NCBI RefSeq assembly: GCF_003063355.1
Contig: NZ_NESH01000002.1
Coordinates: 806,001 to 870,000 of the forward strand
Length of the DNA stretch: 64,000 bases
Direction: 5' to 3'
Source: Limnohabitans sp. Bal53
GTDB lineage: Bacteria > Pseudomonadota > Gammaproteobacteria > Burkholderiales > Burkholderiaceae_C
Each line of letters opens with the position of its first letter. Positions within the stretch are counted from its first letter, which is position 1. Shown here in pieces: positions 52,106 through 61,568 of this stretch. Under the pieces are notes generated by a model. It made no database searches, was not told the origin of the DNA, and saw only the letters and a program-made list of their open reading frames with translations. The translations under genes and the position numbers were made by a program.

Positions 52106-53097
52106 GCGCAGAGTCCATGCACAACACGCCGCGTGCACAGCGCGTGTTGGTCACAGGCGCAGCAGGTTTTTTGGGCCAAGGCCTGATCGACCAACTCGCC
52201 CGCCAAGGCGAGTGCGAGGCCGTGATCGCAGTGGATGTGCGTGAGGTGCCCGAGGCTCAGCGCCTGCCGGGCATCACCTACCTGACGCAAGACGTGCGCG
52301 ATCCGGCCTTGGCCGAGACTGTGGCTGCGCACCACATCGACACGGTGGTGCACTTGGCGGCCATCGTCACGCCCGGCAAAGACAGCCACCGCGCCTTCGA
52401 ATACTCGGTCGATGTGGAGGGCGCGCGCAACGTATTGCAGGCCTGCGTGGCGCATGGCGTGCAGCACATCGTGGTCTCCTCCAGCGGCGCAGCCTACGGC
52501 TACCACGCCGACAACCCCGCGTGGCTCACCGAAGACATGCCGCTGCGCGGCAACGAAAGCTTTGCCTATTCGCACCACAAGCGTCTGGTCGAAGAAATGC
52601 TGGCGCAATACCGCCAAACTCACCCGCAGCTGCAGCAAACCGTGCTGCGCATTGGCACCATCTTGGGCGAGCACGTCAACAACCAGATCACCGCCCTGTT
52701 TGAAAAACCCCGCCTGCTGGCCGTGCAAGGCAGCGACAGCCCTTTCGTGTTCATTTGGGACGAAGACGTCATAGGGGCCATCGCGCACGCCCTGAGCGGC
52801 GAGGCACCCAGCGGCTGCTTTAATTTGGCGGGTGACGGGGCTTTGACGGTGCGTGAAATCGCGCAACGCATGAACAAACCCACCCGAGTGCTGCCCGCTT
52901 GGCTCTTGAAAACCGCTTTGTGGCTGGGCAGCACATTAGGACTGAGCCGCTACGGCCCCGAACAACTGGACTTCTTACGCTACCGGCCTGTGCTGCTGAA
53001 CACGGCACTCAAAACGCACTTTGGCTACACACCCAACAAGTCGAGTGCCCAGGCCTTTGAGGCCTACAGAGCGCCTCGCGCCCCAAACCGGTCTTAA
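52102..53097 (+). CDS. NAD-dependent epimerase/dehydratase (extended SDR)
   Basis: 331 residues from the ATG at 52102, overlapping the BASS stop; ATG 52117 is an alternative. TGAAGFLGQG NAD loop, SSSGAAYGYHADN, Y and K in YSHHKRLVEE. The C-terminal half resembles sugar-nucleotide epimerases or 3-beta-hydroxysteroid dehydrogenase-like proteins; substrate open. Last of the SDR-FMO-BASS-epimerase block. Confidence 0.83.
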   Translation: MSAESMHNTPRAQRVLVTGAAGFLGQGLIDQLARQGECEAVIAVDVREVPEAQRLPGITYLTQDVRDPALAETVAAHHIDTVVHLAAIVTPGKDSHRAFEYSVDVEGARNVLQACVAHGVQHIVVSSSGAAYGYHADNPAWLTEDMPLRGNESFAYSHHKRLVEEMLAQYRQTHPQLQQTVLRIGTILGEHVNNQITALFEKPRLLAVQGSDSPFVFIWDEDVIGAIAHALSGEAPSGCFNLAGDGALTVREIAQRMNKPTRVLPAWLLKTALWLGSTLGLSRYGPEQLDFLRYRPVLLNTALKTHFGYTPNKSSAQAFEAYRAPRAPNRS

Positions 53098-53252
53098 CTC
53101 GGTCGTGAACCGGCAACCCAGCCAAACTGCAAGCTTTCACCCCAGATGAATTTACTTCCTGCGGCCCAAGACTGCGCACCCTTGGCGCTCGCCTTGCTGG
53201 CCTGCGGGCTTGAAATCCAAGCCGAATCGAAGCCCGATAAAATTGCCGGCTT

Positions 53253-54704
53253 ATGACAAACCAACTCGACAAAAAATCCCAAGCCTGGTCCGCCCTCTTT
53301 TCTGAACCCATGAGCGAGTTGGTCAAGCGCTACACCGCCAGCGTGTTCTTTGACAAGCGCCTGTGGCAAGCCGACATCACTGGCAGCCTGGCCCACGCCG
53401 AGATGCTGGCCGCGCAAAACATCATCGCCGCCCAAGACCTGGCCGACATTCAGCGCGGCATGGCGCAAATCTGGCAAGAGATCGAATCTGGCGCTTTTGA
53501 ATGGAAGCTCGACCTGGAAGACGTGCACCTGAACATCGAAGCGCGCCTGACCCAGCTGGTGGGCGACGCCGGCAAGCGCCTGCACACCGGCCGCAGCCGC
53601 AACGACCAAGTCGCCACCGACGTGCGCCTGTGGTTGCGCGGCGAGATGGACCTGATCATCGAGTTGTTGGCCGACCTGCAAAAGTCCCTCGTGGATGTGG
53701 CCGAGCGCAACGTCGAGGTCATCATGCCCGGCTTCACCCACCTGCAAGTGGCGCAACCCGTGAGCTTTGCGCACCACCTCTTGGCCTATGTGGAAATGTT
53801 CAGCCGCGACGCCGAGCGCATGGTCGATGTGCGCCGCCGTACCAACCGCCTGCCGCTGGGCAGCGCCGCCTTGGCCGGCACCACCTACCCGCTGGACCGC
53901 GAGCGCGTGGCCCGCACCCTGGGCATGGTCGATGACCACGGCCACCCACAGGTCAGCCAAAACAGCTTGGACGGCGTGAGCGACCGCGACTTCGCCATCG
54001 AATTCACCGCCGCCGCGTCGTTGTGCATGGTCCACATCAGCCGCTTCTCGGAAGAGTTGATCTTGTGGATGAGCCAGAACTTTGGTTTTGTGCGCATCGC
54101 CGACCGCTTCACCACCGGCTCGAGCATCATGCCGCAGAAGAAAAACCCCGACGTGCCCGAACTCGCACGCGGCAAAACCGGTCGTGTGGTCGGCCACCTG
54201 ATGGGCCTGATCACCCTGATGAAGGGCCAGCCCCTGGCCTACAACAAAGACAACCAGGAAGACAAAGAGCCGCTGTTCGACACGGTGGACACGCTCAAAG
54301 ACACGCTGCGTATCTTCTGCGAGATGGTGGGCGGTCAGGTCAACCCCGCCACGGGCGTCAAAGAAGGCGGCATCACCGTCAACGCCGCGGCCATGGAAGC
54401 GGCTGTGAAGAAGGGTTACGCCACCGCCACCGACTTAGCCGACTACCTGGTGAAAAAAGGTTTGCCTTTCCGCGATGCCCACGAGGTGGTGGCCCACGCG
54501 GTCAAAACCGCGCAGGGCCTGGGTGTAGACCTGTCAGAGCTGCCCCTGGAAACCCTGCAAAAGTTCGACAACCGCATCGAAACCGATGTGTTTGGGCCGC
54601 TCAGTCTGCAAGGCTCGATGAACGCCCGCAACACCTTGGGCGGCACAGCGCCAGCACAGGTGCGCTCGCAAATCGCGCGGCACCGTGCGCGCTGGGGTCA
54701 TTGA
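53253..54704 (+). CDS. argH: Argininosuccinate lyase
   Basis: 483 residues. Fumarase/aspartase superfamily: [17 protein letters not shown] and the signature [18 protein letters not shown] with catalytic Ser. Last step of arginine biosynthesis. Stands alone after a 155-bp gap; no other arg gene is nearby, which is common in Burkholderiales. Confidence 0.97.
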   Translation: MTNQLDKKSQAWSALFSEPMSELVKRYTASVFFDKRLWQADITGSLAHAEMLAAQNIIAAQDLADIQRGMAQIWQEIESGAFEWKLDLEDVHLNIEARLTQLVGDAGKRLHTGRSRNDQVATDVRLWLRGEMDLIIELLADLQKSLVDVAERNVEVIMPGFTHLQVAQPVSFAHHLLAYVEMFSRDAERMVDVRRRTNRLPLGSAALAGTTYPLDRERVARTLGMVDDHGHPQVSQNSLDGVSDRDFAIEFTAAASLCMVHISRFSEELILWMSQNFGFVRIADRFTTGSSIMPQKKNPDVPELARGKTGRVVGHLMGLITLMKGQPLAYNKDNQEDKEPLFDTVDTLKDTLRIFCEMVGGQVNPATGVKEGGITVNAAAMEAAVKKGYATATDLADYLVKKGLPFRDAHEVVAHAVKTAQGLGVDLSELPLETLQKFDNRIETDVFGPLSLQGSMNARNTLGGTAPAQVRSQIARHRARWGH

Positions 54705-54821
54705 TACCACCCTCTCGGCACGCTGCACTGAGGGCTGAACGCCTCTGAAGCCAACCCTGCTCTCAGCCTGAGCAGGCTCAGCGTCAATCCAGGGTGCCCC
54801 TGACGGACACCGCCCAGAAGC

Positions 54822-55775
54822 TCAACCCTGGCTCTGTCGCATGATGTGTTCGGCCAGCAAATCCATGCCCAAGCCCGGCATGACTGAGCCCTGGTCTGCC
54901 GTGACGCCACTGTCAGCTGTGGCAAACAATTCGTGCACGGCCGTCTGTTCGTCTTGGAGCGTGTCGTAGAGGAAGACCTTCACGCTGCCTTGCGCATCCA
55001 GTAAGGACGCCTCCTTGGCCTTGTCTGACCTGACTTTTGCCACAAATCCAGCCAAGTCCAGCTCCGGCACACCATGGTGCGCAAAGGCCGCATCGGCTAC
55101 AGCCATGGTCAGCGCCAAAGATGAGTCCTCGGCCGGCGCCAAGTTCTGGACAGGGACCTCGGGCGCAGTACTCAGCTGCTCCAGGTTGGACGCATTCACC
55201 ACGCTGATGGCACCAGCATGGGTTTGGGCCTTGACATCAATGAACAAGGTACCGTCCATCAGGCCATTTGTGCTGATGCCGTGCACGCTGAAGCGGCCAT
55301 CGGACTGCACCACCGCGGACGCGAAGACGCTGTTGCCATCGACGTCGCGGATCACCAGCTGCAGTTCATCACGAGACGTCAGGGTAGGCGCTTTGCCCTG
55401 GATACTGAGTTGGTTGAGCGCATTGAGCACAGGCTGCTGGTCGATGACGATGGGGTCCAGATCGGGCCTGGCCTGCAGCACCAAAGACTGCTGCGCCATC
55501 TGATCGCCAGCGCTGGCTGTGATGGTCAAAATACCGGGCGCAAAAACGCGTTCGTCCAGATGGCGCACCTCGAAAACGCCGTCTGTGACGGTGGCCGTCA
55601 AAGTCTTGTAGTTGCTTTGGGTGTCAACGACCTGGATGGCCACTTCAGTGCCATTGGCAAAACCCATTGCTGAGCCGCGGATGCTGAACCGGCAACCGAC
55701 TTCGAACTTGACGGAGATGTCCAAGAATGCAGCGCTGAGCGAGGCGTCAAAAGGACTGTGTGTCTGGTCGGTCAT
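54822..55775 (-). CDS. Protein with Ig-like repeats, function unknown
   Basis: 317 residues from the ATG at 55775. Residues about 30-200 contain two beta-rich repeats of the bacterial Ig-like adhesin style (GTEVAIQVVDTQSNYKTLTA to GILTITASAG; LQLVIRDVDGNSVFASAVVQ to GTLFIDVKAQ). The last 100 residues are acidic and helical. No signal peptide or anchor, so it may be a type I-secreted or cytoplasmic remnant of a larger surface protein. AT-rich, gene-free DNA (55776-56045) lies upstream. Confidence 0.6.
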   Translation of the reverse strand: MTDQTHSPFDASLSAAFLDISVKFEVGCRFSIRGSAMGFANGTEVAIQVVDTQSNYKTLTATVTDGVFEVRHLDERVFAPGILTITASAGDQMAQQSLVLQARPDLDPIVIDQQPVLNALNQLSIQGKAPTLTSRDELQLVIRDVDGNSVFASAVVQSDGRFSVHGISTNGLMDGTLFIDVKAQTHAGAISVVNASNLEQLSTAPEVPVQNLAPAEDSSLALTMAVADAAFAHHGVPELDLAGFVAKVRSDKAKEASLLDAQGSVKVFLYDTLQDEQTAVHELFATADSGVTADQGSVMPGLGMDLLAEHIMRQSQG

Positions 55776-56045
55776 GGCAGTCGGTTCCGGATATAGGGGG
55801 GTAAGCACACCCCATCGATAGGTTTTTTAATTATCCGTAACAATCAAAAAATTATGATTCGATCAAAAAAATAAAATCATTTTCATTAACAATTTTTAAC
55901 AATACAACCCACTGATCCAGCACCACGAAAGACCACAGACCTTGACACCACCCATTCAAAAAGCCAGGTGTGCAAGCCATCGCCAAAACAGCACCCGGGG
56001 TATGTGGCCCTTCGGAGCGAGGCGTTACAGGCGAAAAATGCCCAC

Positions 56046-56780
56046 TTATTTCTTTTTTTGAATCGGATTGGCCAGGAGCAATTGCGCCGGATAGGCCCGC
56101 ATGAACTCCCGCGCTTTGTCCACGGGGGCGCTGAGCCAAGCCCCATAAGCGCCTTCGTTGAGGATGGCTGGCATGCGTTTTTCGTTGCCATTTTGTCCGT
56201 AGCGGTTCATCAGCGCATGGCTGTTGGCGTTCACCGTGAGCAGCGTGAAGCTGATGATTTCTTCATCGCCTTGGATCCATTGCGCCCACAAACCGGCCAC
56301 GCCCATGGGCTTTCCATCCACGCGGGCGATACGGGTTGGCACGGCCTTGCGGCTGCGCCAGTCGTCTTCCACAAAAGCTTGCATGGGAATGATGCACCGT
56401 TGCCCTTTGAGCCAACTTTCACGCGTGGCCGTGGCGGTGCTCATGGTTTCGTAGCGGGTCACCGCCAGTTTGGTCGATCGCAGTTTCGCGTCGGATGCCG
56501 ATTTGACCCAAGTGGGCACAAGACCAAATTGGCCTTGCATCAGTTCCATCGACAGCGGTGCTTCGGCCACGGGAATAACCCGCTCGTCCTCTGTGTGGGT
56601 CGAGGCCACGTCATCGCCCTTTGGGACTGGGATGGACTCAGCCGCACAGACGGCTTTTCGAATGAAAAAACCCGGCTGGCGTGGCCAGACTTCCTGACCC
56701 AAGAGGACGACGGGTGGGTCGATACCAAAGGCCTCCGCGTAAAGGTCAGGACTTTTCAGACATTCGTATTGGGTGCTCAT
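56046..56780 (-). CDS. SRAP/YedK-like protein with Ser in place of Cys2
   Basis: 244 residues. The SRAP core is present: FGLVPTWVKS, TRYETMSTA, RCIIPMQAFVEDDW with the catalytic Glu region, FTLLTVNAN and RMPAIL. SRAP/HMCES proteins use Cys2 to bond covalently to abasic sites in single-stranded DNA; here codon 2 is AGC (Ser), reading MSTQYEC, with the first Cys at position 7. Either the DNA crosslink is lost or another residue serves. The usual final His of the family (SRAP H-x-R) is also not obvious. Confidence 0.8.
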   Translation of the reverse strand: MSTQYECLKSPDLYAEAFGIDPPVVLLGQEVWPRQPGFFIRKAVCAAESIPVPKGDDVASTHTEDERVIPVAEAPLSMELMQGQFGLVPTWVKSASDAKLRSTKLAVTRYETMSTATATRESWLKGQRCIIPMQAFVEDDWRSRKAVPTRIARVDGKPMGVAGLWAQWIQGDEEIISFTLLTVNANSHALMNRYGQNGNEKRMPAILNEGAYGAWLSAPVDKAREFMRAYPAQLLLANPIQKKK

Positions 56781-56959
56781 TGCTTTGATGCTAACCCACG
56801 CCCCAACGCAAGACTGGCCAGCTCACCCTCAAACCAGCATGCCACATGCATCGTCAAAGAAACATACCGACACATATCCATTCAATTCATGGATTTTTTG
56901 CCACTAGAATTTTGAAAAAATTTGACGGGCCCGTTGAGGTCCCATAGCAAGAATTGACC

Positions 56960-57160
56960 ATGAGATCTGTTTTGGTGGGTATGCGGATTGCGTGTGGGGT
57001 TTTGTTTGTGGCGTTGCTTTTCCTCAGCGCCCAGGCAAAGGCGCAGAAACCCAAACAAGTGGGCGAGAACGCACCAGCGGCTTCAACACCTGGCTGCGCA
57101 GAAATAGCAACGCCAAGCAAGGGGCCGTTGGCGTTCAAATCAGGATGCTCATCCCGCTGA
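56960..57160 (+). CDS. Possible small exported protein
   Basis: 66 residues from an ATG at 56960. The first 28 residues form a plausible signal peptide (VLFVALLFLSAQAKA), then a short Pro/Lys tail with two Cys. No ribosome site and no homology recognised. It could be a chance frame; the region 56781-57328 holds nothing else that I can support. Confidence 0.3.
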   Translation: MRSVLVGMRIACGVLFVALLFLSAQAKAQKPKQVGENAPAASTPGCAEIATPSKGPLAFKSGCSSR

Positions 57161-57328
57161 CGGTGACTTTTGCAAACCTCGATCTTGTTGGCTTGCAGCT
57201 TCAAATCCAATTGCTGTGAACTTTCACGGTGACCCGTGGCTGTTCACAGCGCTTGTTTCCCCCGATCCCTTCAGATCAAGGCCGGCCTCTTTTCCCAACA
57301 ACGCCCGATACGCTGAACGTGCATTGGC

Positions 57329-58696
57329 TTAGCCTGCACCGTCGATGATGATTTCGATGCGGCGGTTGCGGCCTCTGCCTGCAGCGGAATCGTTGCTGTC
57401 AATCGGTTTGGTGTCGGCAAAGCCGGAGACACTCAGACGCCCTGCTCCCAGGCCACCTTGGGTGGACATGTAGTCGGCCACTGCGCCAGCCCGGGCACCG
57501 GACAGGTCCCAGTTGGAGCGGAACCGTTCGTTGAAGACGACCGGCACGTTGTCGGTGTGGCCTTCAATGAAGACGCGGCCTTTGCTGCTGCTGACGGTTT
57601 TGCTGACTTCGCCGAGCAGGGACATGAAGCCAGGCTGCAGGTCGGCGTTGCCCGATCGGAAGGAGCCTTGTTCGGCCAAGCGGATGATGATCTTGGCGCC
57701 GTCGCGCATGACTTCGGCTTTACCAGCATTGATCTCTTTGGCCAGGTCCTGGCGAATGCGTTGGAGTTCGGCGTCGGCGTCCATTTTGCCGCTGCCACCA
57801 CCTGCGCTACCGGCTTTGCCAGCACCGCCTGCACTGTCGGTTGCACCTGCACGCACGTCGCGCACTTCCACCGGGGCTTGCACTTTGGATTGCACGTCGG
57901 CCACTTTGGCAAAGAATTCGATCTCACCTTGCGACACGGTGCCCGCTTGTTTGGCGCCTTGTGCCGCCGCACCCGAGGCCTGAGCGCCAGAGGCAGACGC
58001 GCCGCCTGCGGCAGAACCCGTGGCTGATGCGCCGCCAGCTGCGGCACCCGAAGCCGAGGCTCCAGCGCTTTGCGAGCCCGAAGATGCGCTACCGCCTTGG
58101 TTGGTGCCCGATGATCCTGCGCCGCCTTTTTGCTGACCCGAGGGCCCTGCACCGCCGCCAGACGATGGCGTGGCGGTCATTTCGACCACGACTTTGCCTG
58201 CCTCCATCTTGACTTGGGCTTCGCCTCGGCTGATTTCCTGAGCCAAGGCTTGTTTGGTGGCTTCAAGGGCTTGCTGGGCTTGCGGGGCCACGTCGGTTTT
58301 GAGTTCGACGTTTTCCTTGCGGTCGTCGGTGGTTTCTTGCTGCACCGTTTTGATGGGCGTGGGTTCGGCCACCGAGGGGGTGAAGTGTTGCGCGATCAGG
58401 CTTTGGGCCTTGGGCGGCTCCACCGTGGGGATGATGCGCTGTACTCCGAAGGAGTTCTTCATGGAGCCGTTGATTTGCTTGAACTTGGGCACGTTCATCT
58501 CGGCAAAGGACAGCAAAAGCACGAAGAAGGCCATGAGCAGGGTCGCCATGTCGGCGAAGGTGGCCATCCAGCCGGGGGCTCCGGCTTTACAGGGCGGGCA
58601 TTCTTCGCATTTGGGGCAGTCGTCCGGCCCAAAGGATTTTTCTGGTTTGGCGGGGGCGGCTTCTTCTTCGCCTTCTGCCGGTTTGTTATCAGCCAC
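57329..58696 (-). CDS. pomB: Stator protein PomB/MotB with internal duplication and Gly/Ser/Ala linker
   Basis: 455 residues from a GTG at 58696. N-terminus holds C27-x2-C30-x2-C33-x2-C36, then the membrane helix WMATFADMATLLMAFFVLLL with the ion-binding D49. The plug segment KFKQINGSMKNSFGVQ matches PomB rather than enteric MotB. The C-terminus is an OmpA-type peptidoglycan-binding domain (GRVFIEGHTDNVPV; GRGRNRRIEI). Unusual: residues 178-252 are almost pure Gly/Ser/Ala, and the segments LAQEISRGEAQVKMEAGK (151-168) and LAKEINAGKAEV (before the OmpA core) look duplicated. Pairs with PomA. Confidence 0.92.
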   Translation of the reverse strand: MADNKPAEGEEEAAPAKPEKSFGPDDCPKCEECPPCKAGAPGWMATFADMATLLMAFFVLLLSFAEMNVPKFKQINGSMKNSFGVQRIIPTVEPPKAQSLIAQHFTPSVAEPTPIKTVQQETTDDRKENVELKTDVAPQAQQALEATKQALAQEISRGEAQVKMEAGKVVVEMTATPSSGGGAGPSGQQKGGAGSSGTNQGGSASSGSQSAGASASGAAAGGASATGSAAGGASASGAQASGAAAQGAKQAGTVSQGEIEFFAKVADVQSKVQAPVEVRDVRAGATDSAGGAGKAGSAGGGSGKMDADAELQRIRQDLAKEINAGKAEVMRDGAKIIIRLAEQGSFRSGNADLQPGFMSLLGEVSKTVSSSKGRVFIEGHTDNVPVVFNERFRSNWDLSGARAGAVADYMSTQGGLGAGRLSVSGFADTKPIDSNDSAAGRGRNRRIEIIIDGAG

Positions 58697-58711
58697 GTCT
58701 GACCCCTTCGA

Positions 58712-59470
58712 TCAAGAAGCAGCTGCTTCCATTTTGGCGCGGGCCTTGGGGTTGACGAAAGGCATCAACAGGTCGGGCAGCATACGGGGGTTGCCGCCGC
58801 TTTGGATGAACATCACGCCCTCAATGATCAGCTCGTGGTTGAGCGATTCGGCCAGGTCGAGTTTGGCCAATTTTTGGTTCAGGGGGATGCAGATCACGTT
58901 GGCGATGATCGCGCCGTACAAGGTGGTGAGCAAGGCCACCGCCATGGCCGGACCAATGGCCTTGGGGTCACTCATGTTGCCCAGCATCAGCACCAGACCG
59001 ACCAAAGTACCAATCATGCCCATGGCAGGCGCGATTTCCTGCGCCGAAGCGATGAAGGCCATGCCTTCAGTGTTGCGCTTTTTGATCATGTCCATCTCGC
59101 GCTCCAAGGTGGCGCGAATCATGGCGGGCTCGGAGCCGTCAACCAGCATGCGGATGCCACTGGCCATGAATTTGTTGGCGATGTCCTGACCTTCGAGGGC
59201 GATCATGCCGTCCTTGCGTGCGATGGTGCCCAATTCGACCAGCTTTTCGATCAGGGTCTCGGGTGGGTCGATTTTGAACTTGACGGTTTTGAGCGCCACA
59301 CCGATGGAGCCTATGAACTCAGGAAATGAACTTCGGGCCAAAACGGCCATCAAAGTGCCACCGATCACGATGTAAACCGAAGGCATGTCAATGAACGGCC
59401 CCGGGTCGCCCATGGCCAGAAAAATCAGCGCGAAGGTGGCCACAAAGCCCACGATGGTTGCGAGGTCCAT
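58712..59470 (-). CDS. pomA: Stator protein PomA/MotA
   Basis: 252 residues, four membrane helices, PomA length. The cytoplasmic loop holds the FliG-facing charges (RMLVDGSEPAMIRATLEREMD), and EIAPAMGMIGTLVGLVLMLGNM with SDPKAIGPAMAVALLTTLYG forms helices 3-4. It lies 15 bp before pomB. The PomA/PomB resemblance hints at a sodium-driven motor, but ion choice cannot be proved from sequence. A sigma-28-like promoter lies about 86 bp upstream. Confidence 0.94.
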   Translation of the reverse strand: MDLATIVGFVATFALIFLAMGDPGPFIDMPSVYIVIGGTLMAVLARSSFPEFIGSIGVALKTVKFKIDPPETLIEKLVELGTIARKDGMIALEGQDIANKFMASGIRMLVDGSEPAMIRATLEREMDMIKKRNTEGMAFIASAQEIAPAMGMIGTLVGLVLMLGNMSDPKAIGPAMAVALLTTLYGAIIANVICIPLNQKLAKLDLAESLNHELIIEGVMFIQSGGNPRMLPDLLMPFVNPKARAKMEAAAS

Positions 59471-59555
59471 ATATTGATGTTGTCTGTAAGTGATTGATTC
59501 GGTTGAGGCTCAGCGCAAACCCTGTTTGCGCGTGGTGGGCATCATGGCATAAAGC

Positions 59556-59582
59556 GTATCGGCAGCAGCGCAAGTTTCTTGA
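59556..59582 (-). promoter_or_regulatory. Candidate sigma-28 promoter of pomA-pomB
   Basis: On the minus strand TCAAGAAA (-35), an 11-bp spacer and GCCGATAC (-10). The -10 matches GCCGATAA at 7 of 8; the -35 is weak (TAAAGTTT expected). About 86 bp upstream of pomA. Confidence 0.6.
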
Positions 59583-59660
59583 CGGTATGCTGCAAGAAAA
59601 GCGCACTCAAGTTGTGGTGTTTCATGTCGATCCTTCTATTCAGTTGCATTGCTCAAATCC

Positions 59661-60185
59661 ATGTTCAAAATCCTGACCGTCTCCGCACTGCCCCTGCTGC
59701 TGCTGGCTGGCTGTGAGCGTTATGAAAGCTTGCCCCAGTGCAGCAGCTTTCTGGACACAGGGCACCCGGTAACCCTGCAACTCGACCCCAACGGCAGCGC
59801 CCTGGACAAGGCCGAGGGCCTGCGCTGGTACCGCTGCAGCGCAGGGCAACGCTTTTCCAACGCACAGTGTGTGGGCGATGCCATCGAGTTGCCGCGCCAA
59901 GAAGCGCTGGCTTATGCCACCGAGTTTGCCGCCCGTGCGGGCCAGCCTTGGCGCTTGCCCACGGTGGGTGAGATGGCCACGCTCAAGCAAGACCATTGCA
60001 CCAACCCGGCGCTGGACACCCGTGTGTTTCCGAGCATTCAGATCACCAATTACTGGACCTCGTCGACCAGCCTCAATGGCCCCTCGATGGGCTGCACCGT
60101 GTACACCTTCAATGGCAACTCGATTTGCAAAGAGGTGGTGACGCAAAAACGCCCCTTTTTGTTGGTCATGGATGCCAAGCCCTGA
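59661..60185 (+). CDS. Lipoprotein with DUF1566 (Lcl-like) domain
   Basis: 174 residues from the ATG at 59661. Lipobox LLLLAGC gives a lipidated Cys at residue 17. WRLPTVGEMATL, YWTSSTSLNG and the C-terminal PFLLVMD strand are the DUF1566 pattern (C-type-lectin/SUMF-like fold); six further Cys may form disulfides. Convergent with the FleQ-like gene. Function unknown. Confidence 0.82.
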   Translation: MFKILTVSALPLLLLAGCERYESLPQCSSFLDTGHPVTLQLDPNGSALDKAEGLRWYRCSAGQRFSNAQCVGDAIELPRQEALAYATEFAARAGQPWRLPTVGEMATLKQDHCTNPALDTRVFPSIQITNYWTSSTSLNGPSMGCTVYTFNGNSICKEVVTQKRPFLLVMDAKP

Positions 60186-60205
60186 AGTGGACGTGCACTG
60201 GATGT

Positions 60206-61483
60206 TCACCCGAAGGAACGCAGTTCGTACTTGTTGATTTTTTCGATCAAGGTGGTGCGCTGCAGTTGCAGCAAACGGGCCGTTTGCGAAACGTTCCCTT
60301 GCGTGCGGCTGAGCGCTTGCTCAATCAGATTGCGCTCGATGTCGATCAGGTGTTGCTTGAGCGAGATGCCGTCCGGCGGCAGAGTTTGAATGCCTTGAGC
60401 GAGCAAGATGACCTCTTCTACCGAACTCATCTCATCATTCGAGGCGGACAGGGGCATGGGGGCCATGGCGGGCCGGGACGTTGTGCGCGCGGCGGCGTCG
60501 CTGTCGCTGCTGGCCAACAAGTGGCTCAGGGGGTCGCTGTCCGCCCAGGGGCTGTCGGTTGAGGCCGTGGCTGCAGGGCTCCAGCTGGGCTCGTCCAAGG
60601 CCACGGCCGCTTGCGGCACTGCGCCGGCATTGGCGCTGCCAAACAAAGACGGCTGCTGGGCTGGGCCAGGCATTTGGCTCAGGCACTGGGCCTGCAGCGC
60701 GGCCAAACCCGAGGGCATCATGCATGCAGGCACGGTGTGCACTTGCAGGGTTTGCGAAGGAAACAGGGTCGAGAAACGGTCGACCAGGTTGGACAGCTCG
60801 CGCACATTGCCAGGCCAAGCATAGGCCTTGAGCATCTGCAGCATGTCGGGTGCGAATTTCAGGGGGCGGTTGCCGGGCAAGGTGTGCTTTTCGGCATAGA
60901 ACTGCAGCAAGGATGCAATGTCGTCGGGCCTCTCGCGCAAGGCGGTGGTGGAGATGGGCAGGACGTTGATGCGGTAGTACAGGTCTTCACGGAAGCGCCC
61001 GGCTGCGACCTCGGCTTCGAGGTTTTTGTGGGTGGCTGCGACCACGCGCACATCCACCGGCACTTCGCGCGAGGCGCCCACGGGCAAGATGCAGCGCTCT
61101 TGCAGGACACGCAGCAGTTTGACTTGCATGTCCATGGGCAGGTCGCCGATTTCGTCGAGGAACAGTGTGCCGCCGTGGGCCAGCTCAAAGCGGCCTAGGC
61201 GGTCGGCCACGGCACCGGTGAAGGTGCCTTTTCGGTGTCCGAACAGTTCGCTTTCGATCAACTCACGGGGGATGGCACCGCAGTTGATGGGCACGAAGGG
61301 GCCGCTGGCGCGGGGGCCTTGGGCATGCAGGGCCTGGGCCACCAGCTCTTTGCCTGTACCGCTTTCGCCTGTCACCAAGGCCGTAGAGGATGAAGCCGCC
61401 AAAGTTTGGATGAGCTCGCGCAGAAACTGCGTGGCTCGGCTTTGTCCAATGATTTGGGTTTTGGCGCTGGCTTTCATGTCCAT
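60206..61483 (-). CDS. fleQ: FleQ/FlrA-like sigma-54 activator without N-terminal receiver
   Basis: 425 residues. The protein begins directly at the AAA+ domain: Walker A GESGTGKE (39-46), the sigma-54 loop as GTFTGA (86-91) instead of GAFTGA, Walker B TLFLDEIG (106-113), FREDLYYRINVLPI. A Ser/Ala/Pro-rich linker (about 260-355) precedes the FleQ-type Fis HTH QTARLLQLQRTTLIEKINKY. The FleQ N-domain is absent. Likely the flagellar master activator. Adjacent to pomAB and the FlgP/FlgT genes. Confidence 0.85.
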   Translation of the reverse strand: MDMKASAKTQIIGQSRATQFLRELIQTLAASSSTALVTGESGTGKELVAQALHAQGPRASGPFVPINCGAIPRELIESELFGHRKGTFTGAVADRLGRFELAHGGTLFLDEIGDLPMDMQVKLLRVLQERCILPVGASREVPVDVRVVAATHKNLEAEVAAGRFREDLYYRINVLPISTTALRERPDDIASLLQFYAEKHTLPGNRPLKFAPDMLQMLKAYAWPGNVRELSNLVDRFSTLFPSQTLQVHTVPACMMPSGLAALQAQCLSQMPGPAQQPSLFGSANAGAVPQAAVALDEPSWSPAATASTDSPWADSDPLSHLLASSDSDAAARTTSRPAMAPMPLSASNDEMSSVEEVILLAQGIQTLPPDGISLKQHLIDIERNLIEQALSRTQGNVSQTARLLQLQRTTLIEKINKYELRSFG

Positions 61484-61568
61484 CCGGTGTCTGGTGAGGC
61501 CCTGTGGCGTTCAGGCCATGCCGATCGGGCAGGTGGCGCTGGTGTCTACACGGGGCAATTGAAAAATT

